A DNA stretch of 64,000 nt from Meriones unguiculatus. Its lineage: Eukaryota; Chordata; Mammalia; Rodentia; Muridae. The notes beneath the pieces were generated by a model. The model had not been told where the DNA came from, searched no databases, and was given only the letters and a program-made list of their open reading frames with translations. Shown here piece by piece: positions 56,646 through 64,000 of the stretch. The stretch is from contig NC_083362.1 in assembly GCF_030254825.1 (NCBI RefSeq), forward strand, positions 23,417,001-23,481,000, given 5' to 3'. The position numbers were made by a program, and so were the translations under genes. Every line of letters begins with the position of its first letter. The stretch's first letter is position 1.

Positions 56646-57949
56646 TAAAGACAACAAACAAGATGCCTGCACTTTCGTATCTGTGAACCCCACAGGTCTT
56701 GGGCTTTAGATGCCACTGTTTGGAATGTCCCTAGTACTCCTTCTGTATCCCTGGACATCACTCAAGAAATAAGAGATGTTAAGTACTTTTTAAGGAGTAA
56801 TGTTCAGGGAGGCAGAAGTATGCCACCTATGCCAGCAAGGGCTTGTTTGATGATGCTTAGGCAGAAAACAGCTTAGCTGCTCTACCAACTGGGAGCCTGA
56901 TATGCCTGATATGACTTCCTGTTTACTCACAGAAAGAGGAAGGGTACCAAGCAAGAATGGAGAGCAGTAGGGATAGATTATGAATCAAGAACAAAGGCGA
57001 CCATTCACACGTTAGAGCAATCAAGTCATTATGGGGCAGTCGGTTTCTAGCAGCAGTGTTCCTCCTAAGCAGACACTGTTTTATCCATCTTCTGTTGACC
57101 CCAGGCAAGCAGCACTCCTACTGCTCTCTGCAAATCCCTAAAGGTAGCTGATGACTGTACAGGGGATCACAGCAGGAAGGCAATTTTAAAAGAATCCATT
57201 TCTAGATGCTCAGACTTCATTGCTATTCATTCCTAAATCTCAACAACCCTACAGACTCTGGAAGCTACAAAATTCTCCATCCTTTTCCAGTGTTCAGGCT
57301 TCTGTTTACCAGAGAGCCTAGCTCACAGGGGACAAATTCAGGAGGCTTAAGTAAAGGGGTGGCTCTAACTGGTGTTGCCATCAAAACTCATAATGCCTCT
57401 GGTGACTAAGAAACACCTTCCTTTACACCTCACTTGAGCTTTAAACTTTGTTTTCAAGGAAAGTGAAGGTGGAACTCTGTGATAGTCATTTAATTTAACT
57501 TCCAGTGTTTGTGTGATAGACATATGAAAAACATTAGAATAACACTTGTCCCTTATGGGGATTGGAGATATCTGGGATACAATCATATTACATTTTTTTA
57601 TCTGAATCATATTTAACTTGGTATCTTTTGCTTTACTAAATCTGGCAATCCTATCTCTATTTTCAAACTCCACAAAGCAGGAAGCCAATCCTGATCATGA
57701 CAATAAATTGATATTCACTTCATAAGGAACACAGATTAAGCTGAGTTGTATAGAAGACATTGCCTGAGACTGCAGTGAACAGAACAGTTTTTCTTTTATT
57801 GGGGTCTCCCTTTCCCCTCTTTGCCCATTGCACTCGTTTACACAAAGACATGTGCTGGCACATGACTTTCTAGTGAAGTTTCCAACTTGGAGAAGATAAA
57901 AGTCATAATGTCAACTAAAAAACAAATATGGAGAAATGGAGGCCCATTG
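56646..57949. other. unique non-coding DNA
   Basis: No repeat recognised. The 107 aa minus frame at 57365-57688 has no recognisable motif. Confidence 0.45.
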
Positions 57950-58395
57950 GTGTCTCAAATGCCATCAATTGCCAGAGACCAAGAATCCCAGGCACGTAGT
58001 CACGACGGATGCTGGCACTGGAGGCTGCACTAGCTTTGACCACCTGGATAGATTGCTTCCTGAGACCGAGAACCACCCCTCACCTGATCCTCCCAACTGA
58101 TCCCCCACCTGATTTCCCCACCTGATTTCCCCCACCTGATTCCCCCACCTGACCGGTTTTAACAGTTAATGTTAAAACCTTAATGAATCACGAGAGAGTC
58201 TCCAGCCTTCTCCCTCCAATTTTTTACTTCCTTATTCTTTGAGCTTAAAAGTAAAGCTTTGCCCCATAATAAACGGGACTTTGACAAGGAAAACTGCATG
58301 GTACCGTTCTTCTCTCTCGCCTGTTTTTCTTTCAGGCTTGGCCCTCTTCGAAGACCCACGAATTACCAGTACTGCAGGCAGGTACAGAACAACAA
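57950..58395 (+). repeat. probable solo LTR of an endogenous retrovirus-like element
   Basis: Starts near TGTCTCAAATGCC and carries LTR-like landmarks: CCAGAGACCAAGAATCCCAG, a tandem CACCTGATT(T)CCCC block (58041-58151), then CTTATTCTTTGAGCTTAAAAG (possible TATA-like region), AATAAA at 58268-58273, and a T/C-rich downstream element ending CTGTTTTTCTTTCAGGC. No viral genes are adjacent and no target duplication was found, so both edges are approximate. Confidence 0.5.
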
Positions 58396-60017
58396 CAGAA
58401 CCTTGAAAAGAAAAGGTTGTCACCAAAGTCCAATAAAAAAAAAAAAACTAATTGAAAAAGACAAAAAGAAACCAATGTGACTCCCATACTAATTTTACCA
58501 GCAATGAAAATGATGAGGGGGATAGGGCATCTGAAGAGACAGAGCTTGATCATAGCTCTCCATTCCTGCAACCTGAGAACCTGGTGTTGACTTTGAAACA
58601 CTTCTATGCTTGTGATGATATTTTCTGTTTGATTATGTCCAGGAGTGGTAGCGATGGCAGTGGTAGTGCACAATTCCTCACTTCTCAAGTGTCTTTCCTA
58701 AGGGTTTAATGGATTATTTTTTTTTCTTTTTTTTTTTATAGCTGTCAATCACATGCATTATTTGTATCTACTTCAAACTCATTTTGCAGTGAAGGATTTA
58801 AAAATCTCTCTTTCCTCTGGAGAATAAACAAAGGGTAAAACAAATAAGGAAAAGGACTTTATATAATCCTTTCATTTCAGATTCCAGTTCTTCCCTGCTC
58901 CGAAGAAAGGTGCTGTACTGTGCTGAAGAGAGAAGCTCTTACAGCCTAGAAAGAGCAAGCTCATCTTTGGTGTGAGCTGTATGGAGGTCTGAGGAATTGT
59001 TTCATTTTTGAAGAAAACACACTGTGTTCTGGAGGATCTCAGGTTTGAAATTTTCCAAATACGGAGTTCTCACAGAATGTCAGCTTCACAAACAGGGCGT
59101 AATGGCAACCTGCCTCTCCTCAGTTCAGCACTTCAGGCTTGGATGCAGCAGCCAGTGAAAGCAGACTGCCTAGCTCCAGAGCCAAACTCAGCCACTTACC
59201 CTCATGACCTTGCCCAAGCAAGTTTCTTTAGCATTTGTCCTCTCCTCTAATTAGCACGATAATAAGAGGATTTAAGGGGACTGTAAGCACTGAAAAGGTA
59301 CAGTCCTCAGAGCAATGCCAACCCACAAGAAGCATAGAAATGTTATTACATTAGGATTTAAAAATGTCTCCAGACTTAGTCTCTGAATGCAAGTCCCAGT
59401 AGCTACTATTTTTCACTTATTTTTCTTGGCATATGCAACAAAGGTCAAATTTTCAAAGAACATTGTTATTTTGTCTTTTATTTCCTATCAAATCTCAGAG
59501 CTTGAAAAGTTAAAACTATTTTACAAGTGCCGACTGACTCAGAGCAGCGCAAAGTGGTACAAATCTAGTCCAGTTAGACCATGAGTGCACGTTGGCATTA
59601 CGTTCTTACCCACTGCCTGTAATGCAAATGTGCCCACTCAGTGACTATATTTCTTAAGGAACCAAGACTCTGGTTTTTTAACCTATAACACTAATGTCAG
59701 ACTCGTCAGAAAGACGTTCAGTAAGCCTAACCACAGCAAAGTTCCTGTGGCAATCTTCCTTGACATTCTAGTTCACCATGATTTTATGTTATAAAGTACA
59801 TCAACCGTATCATACTCTGCACACTTCTTCTCTGGTAAGTCACAAAAAATTATAATCTCAGTGCACAAAAATGAGGGAAATATGAAAAGCTCCCTTTACT
59901 AGGTGAACCTGGCAGGAAAAACATGTCTATTTGCATGGTATGCTGAGTTTTTATCCATATTAACAGAAGTTATACCATTTTAATGGCCGCTCTCCTGGAC
60001 TTGGTGGAGACCTCCAA
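58396..60017. other. unique non-coding DNA
   Basis: A-run at about 58435-58447 and T-rich stretch at 58709-58738. Opposed frames of 80-118 aa (58332-58709) show no motif. No repeat recognised. Confidence 0.45.
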
Positions 60018-60180
60018 CTAGTGCTTCTAAACTTGAAGCAGTTTTGCTCCTCTGGCCTTCAGAGACACCTGGGAATGTTGGAGTCATTTTTGCTACCTCA
60101 TTTGAGGAAGCACACTGGCATCTACTGGGAATGACCCTGTGGTCTGACAAACATTGAGGTCTGACATACATTATTTTAGT
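60018..60180 (+). repeat. MER5A-like hAT-Charlie relic
   Basis: TGCTTCTAAACTTGAAGCAG, TTTTGCTCCTCTGGCCTTCA, GGAATGTTGGAGTCATTTTT, ACTGGCATCTACTGGGAATG match, in order and with many changes, the MER5A consensus. Ancient, non-coding. The 63 aa minus frame here is not a gene. Confidence 0.6.
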
Positions 60181-60813
60181 TACTGAGAGCGACGTATGTC
60201 CTCATGGGGAGCAACACCACCTCCTAGTGGGCAATTCAGAAATCTAGTTGCTAGAGTTGTATGGGAAGAAGGCCATTGTTCTGAGGTTCAGTCCAAATAA
60301 CCCACCATCTTGAATAAAGCCATGGAGAACATCCAACTCATCTTGGACATGGTCCACTCACCACATTGGTAATACAACTCTTCACCTGCCTTTGAATTTA
60401 AAACCCAATTCTACATAGAAAATCTTATGTTTGAATATGAAAATTTTGCTTGATTTGGAATTTTGCCAAGAGTTGTTCATTTTGAAAACATCCTGCAACT
60501 AACAATAATAGTTCAGGGTATCCCCAAGGCCACTAAAACAAAGACCATTGATCTTCATGTGTAGCTGTCACACCCATTGTTATCTTTTCTATAAATATAT
60601 GCTCTGGAGTGTTTCGCTACATCTTCATCCAGCATACTCACAACTAAACATTTACATACTGAAGTTTTTGTTACTTCATTATAAGCTTCTTGTATTATTC
60701 TTTTGTGTTATATTTGGGCTTTGTATGTTTTACATATAATAGGTAGGTACATTATATTAGATATAGATTGCATTCCTTGATGGCCACAGGCACTCTAAAA
60801 CATATGCTACTTT
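60181..60813. other. unique non-coding DNA
   Basis: Nothing recognised. Confidence 0.45.
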
Positions 60814-60827
60814 TAAAATGAAGCACA

Positions 60828-62559
60828 GAGATGACTAACGACGTTGAGCATTTAAGTGTTTCTCTGCTATTCGATATTCCTCTAGTTGAGAATTCTCTGT
60901 TTAGCTCTGTACCCCATTTTTTAATTGGATTACTTGGTTTGTTGGTGTTTAGCTTCTTGAGCTTTTTCTATAATCTGGATATTATCCCTTTGTCTGATGT
61001 TGGGTTAGTGAAGACCTTTTCCCAGTCTGTAGGTTGTCATTTCATTCTGTTGACAGGGTCCTTTGCTTTGCAGAAGCTTTTCAGTTTTATGATATGCTAG
61101 TTATTGATTGTTGATCTTAGAGCCTGTGCTGTTGGTGTTCTGCTCAGGAAGTTGTCTCCTGTGCCAATGAGTTCAAGGTTCCTTCCCACTTTTTTTTTCT
61201 AACAGATTTAGTGTGTGTGGTTTAACATTGAGATCTTTGATCTACTTGGACTTTACCTTTATGCAGGGTGATTAATATGAATCTATTTGCATTTTTCTGC
61301 AATGTAGACATCCAGTTAGTCCAGCACCATTTGCTGAAGATGTTATCTTTTTACAAATTAAAAGGACCCTGTGAGTCCACCTTATACTCATCAAAATGGC
61401 TAATATTGGAAACTCAAGGGACAACATATGCTGGAGAGATTGTGGAGAAAGAGGAACCCTCCTCCATTGTTGGTGGGAACGTAAACTCGTACAACCACTT
61501 TGGAAATCAATCTGGCACTTTTCAGAAAACCGGGAATAGCCTTTCCTCAAGATCCAGCTATACTCCTGGGCATATATCCGAAAGATGCTCAACCATACAA
61601 CAAAGACATTTGCTCAACTATATTCACAGCAGCTTAATAGCCTGAAGCTGAAAACAAACTAGATGTTCCTCAACCAAAGAATGGATACAGAAATTGTGGT
61701 ACATCTACACAGTGGAATATAATGCAGCAATTTAAAACAAAGAAATCATGAAATTTGCGGGCGAATGGATGGAACCTGAAAAGATCATCCTGAGTGAGGT
61801 ATCCCAGAAACAGAAAGATACACATTTAATATACTCACCTATAAGTGGATATTAGCCATATAATATAGGCTAAACATACTAAAATATATAGCCCTAAAGA
61901 AGCTAAACAAGGAGGACCATGTGAAAGATGTTTAATCCTCATTCAGAAGGGCAAACAGGATAGACATCGGAAGTGGGAGAAGACAGGGAACAGGACAAGA
62001 GCCTACCCCAGAGGGCCTCTGAAAGACTCTACCCATTAGAGTATTGAAACAGATGCTGAGACTCATAGCCAAACTTTGGGCAGAGTACAGGGAATCTTAT
62101 GGAAGAAGGGGGAGATAGAAAGACTGGAGGGGACAGGAGCTACACAAGGAGACCAACAGAGCCAAAAAACCTGGGCCCAGGGGGTCCTGCACAGACTGGT
62201 GAATCAACTAAAGACCATGTATGGAGAGGACCTAGACCCCCTGCTCAGATGTCCCCCATGGGACAGTCTCCATATGGGTTCCCTAGTAAGAGCAGCAGGG
62301 GCAGTCACTGGCCTAAACTCAGTTGCTTTCTCTTTGATCACTTCCCTTTCAGGAGGATCCAGACAGTCCTGATCCTGATAGGCAAGGTCAGATGGAAGGG
62401 GAGGAGTTCCTCCCCTATCAGTGGACTAGGGGAGGGACTTAGGGGTGGAAGATGGAGGGAGGGGACTACAGCCATGACACATAGTGAATAAATTGTAATA
62501 AATAATAATAATTTAAAAATAAAATTAAATAAATAGAATGCTATATTTATTTAAAAAAA
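60828..62559 (+). mobile_element. large LINE-1 with seamless inverted 5' segment
   Basis: 60828-61352 is ORF2 in minus orientation (AGCTCTGTACCCCATTTTTT, CCCAGTCTGTAGGTTGTCAT, TCTATTTGCATTTTTCTGCA, GTCCAGCACCATTTGCTGAA). From 61353 the element runs in plus orientation, starting at the ORF2 point (AAAAGGACCC, then CAAAATGGCTAATATTGG) that directly continues the outer edge of the inverted piece (GATGACTAACGACGTTGAGC complement). It ends in the 3' UTR, purine tract and ACATAGTGAATAAATTG with A-rich tail. Flanks TAAAATGAAGCACA (60814-60827) and TAAAATGAAGTACA (62560-62573) differ at one base. Frames at 60831-61645 and 62076-62491 are parts of this element; ORF2 is broken by the inversion and stops. 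Confidence 0.93.
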
Positions 62560-62573
62560 TAAAATGAAGTACA

Positions 62574-62790
62574 CAGCTGAAGAGATGGCTCAGGGGTAAA
62601 GGCTGCTGGCTGCTCCTGCAGAAGAACCAGGTTCAGTTTCCAGCACCCACATGCCAGCTTACAGCTGTGTGTATCTCCAGCTCCAAGGGATCTAGTACTT
62701 TTGTCTAGCCTCCAAACTAACCAGACATGCACACAGTGCACTCCCACACATGCAGGCAAAATACTCATATGATTAAAATAAAAACAAGCT
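62574..62790 (+). repeat. B3-type SINE
   Basis: AGCTGAAGAGATGGCTCAGG, TGCTGGCTGCTCCTGCAGAA, GGTTCAGTTTCCAGCACCCA, CATGCCAGCTTACAGCTG, CATGCACACAGTGCACTCC, TTAAAATAAAAAC tail. It starts directly at the right duplication of the LINE-1 above. Confidence 0.88.
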
Positions 62791-64000
62791 AAACCTGTGC
62801 TTTAGATGAGGCACTGACATGCTCCCCCAGAACTGACCAGCTTTGCTCTACTCTATGGATTCCCTCCCATCATCCATTCACTTAGTGGACAGCAGCTGCA
62901 GACCCATAGAAGAGCCCTTTCAGACTTCTGGTGTCAAGTCTGGGTGTCTCCACAAGAGGTCATTCTTTCTTATATCTATGCAATCACTAAATCTCTAAGT
63001 TCAAGGGACTACCCAGTTCACACTGATACAAAGTGCTACTTCCAAACAGAGACTTGACCCACACAGCATGTACATAAAGGACATTACCATAGTAACCACA
63101 ACAAGGTCAAAGAACCCACTAGAAAACTAAGCTTTGGATTGTGCTTGTTTGTCCTCTTCCATGCAAAAACAAGCTAAATGGAAATGGGAGTGAGTCATTG
63201 CAGAGGTCTAATTTGGCAAGATTAAATCTCCGTAGGTCTAGAGTTTCCTTTGGAACAAAATGCCGCAGACCAGACTTCAGAAAGGAAACAATAATAATCA
63301 TCTAGACGAATGGTCCCATGCCTCATTTTATCCATTCAGATGGGGTCCAGCTTTCATTTCATCCTAAGTACCAGGGGGACCAAATGCCAGTTCTGATTAC
63401 TCTGACTCCTTAATGTGATTTTTGGTAATATTACAATCTCCTTCCTGAAACCTTCATTTTCCCTCCTGTTTACTTGTTAGGCAAACATTTAATTGAGTGT
63501 TTCTCATTTAAAATACCACACAGAAAGCTCTAGGGAATCATGAAGTAGAAGACAATCTGTCTGCCTTTGACAATGTTACTACCTAGGAAGGAGACAAAAC
63601 AAATATAAACATATAACCACAAGTACAGGGCAAAATCAAGGAGACTACCAGAGAGCAATGTTCAAGTATTAAAGGGTTTCTAACCAAGGCTTAGAAAAAA
63701 GGCTTGCGGGGGCTGGTAAAAGGCAAGTCTCCCAGGTCTCGTTTTTAATGCTCTGTGCTGCAAGTTTTCTCCACTGAGCACTTTCTACCTGCCGTGTGGG
63801 AGGGGGTGCCCCGAGAAGTGCTCCCTGCATAGCTAGCCTGCCACCCCCAAGATCACAAAATGTCATTTAAGTGTGAAGTCACAAGGGACACAGTTTTTTT
63901 CTTCCTGTAGGAGAAATGACAGTTGGTTTGCTCAAGGCACACACAAATTTGGCAAGCAACCTTTCTTTGACACCATCACAGAAGAAAAATAAAGAGAACC
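62791..64000. other. unique non-coding DNA to window end
   Basis: No repeat or gene recognised; the minus frames 63119-63301 and 63669-63866 show no motif. Confidence 0.45.

Noticed and set aside
61268..62491. Frames of 98-130 aa around a LINE-1
   Set aside because: They cross the inversion point or lie in the 3' UTR; not genes.

Overview
The window reads as intergenic or deep intronic DNA from a muroid rodent. The evidence is its interspersed repeats: B1, B2, B3-type, B4 and ID SINEs, Lx-type LINE-1 3' ends and a URR1-like hAT element, on a background of older mammalian repeats (L2, L1M, MLT1, MER5A). The many younger LINE-1 3' ends finish on a G-rich purine tract followed by a motif like ATACAAAGTGAATAAA. 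As I remember the Mus and Rattus L1 tails, they differ from this, so another muroid lineage (for example a cricetid) is more likely; that is inference, and I do not name a species.

No protein-coding gene, tRNA, rRNA or other classical gene could be supported on either strand. Open frames are short and are either parts of LINE-1 ORF2, simple repeats read as protein (a Leu/Glu/Lys homopolymer at 31.3 kb), or chance frames. One possible retropseudogene fragment lies at 45.8 kb, product unrecognised.

Layout. 0-8 kb: mostly unique sequence with an L2 relic (3.1-3.7 kb) and a B3-type SINE with target-site duplication (6.6 kb). 8-16 kb: B1, an Lx fragment, a LINE-1 inserted into an older repeat (9.27-10.04 kb), B4, ID, B2 and an 1.8-kb 5'-truncated LINE-1 (14.17-16.01 kb). 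16-26 kb: a reverse-oriented rodent repeat, 4 kb of mainly unique DNA, then two internally inverted LINE-1 copies, L2-like and Lx relics and an LTR-like element. 26-33 kb: a short LINE-1 with a perfect duplication, a long low-repeat stretch ending in a hairpin and a 196-bp (TTC)n/(TCC)n tract, then an MLT1 LTR. 33-43 kb: one inverted LINE-1, a low-repeat block (34.4-37.8 kb), B3 and B4 SINEs and two short LINE-1 3' ends. 43-54 kb: unique DNA, URR1, another LINE-1 3' end, Lx, B1s, and an ancient L1M split by a younger repeat. 54-64 kb: low-repeat block, two copies of a rodent medium-reiterated repeat, an LTR-like element, MER5A, a large inverted LINE-1 (60.83-62.56 kb) and a B3-type SINE.

The most notable signals are (i) five LINE-1 copies whose 5' segment is inverted relative to the 3' end, the structure expected from twin priming during target-primed reverse transcription, several with recognisable target-site duplications; (ii) several low-repeat blocks (about 19.4-19.8, 29.9-30.9, 36.2-37.3 and 54.7-55.2 kb) rich in homeodomain, SOX/FOX and E-box-like words that are candidates for conserved regulatory DNA; and (iii) a hairpin directly beside a long mirror-capable polypurine tract. 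I saw no previously undescribed protein system; none can be claimed from this sequence.
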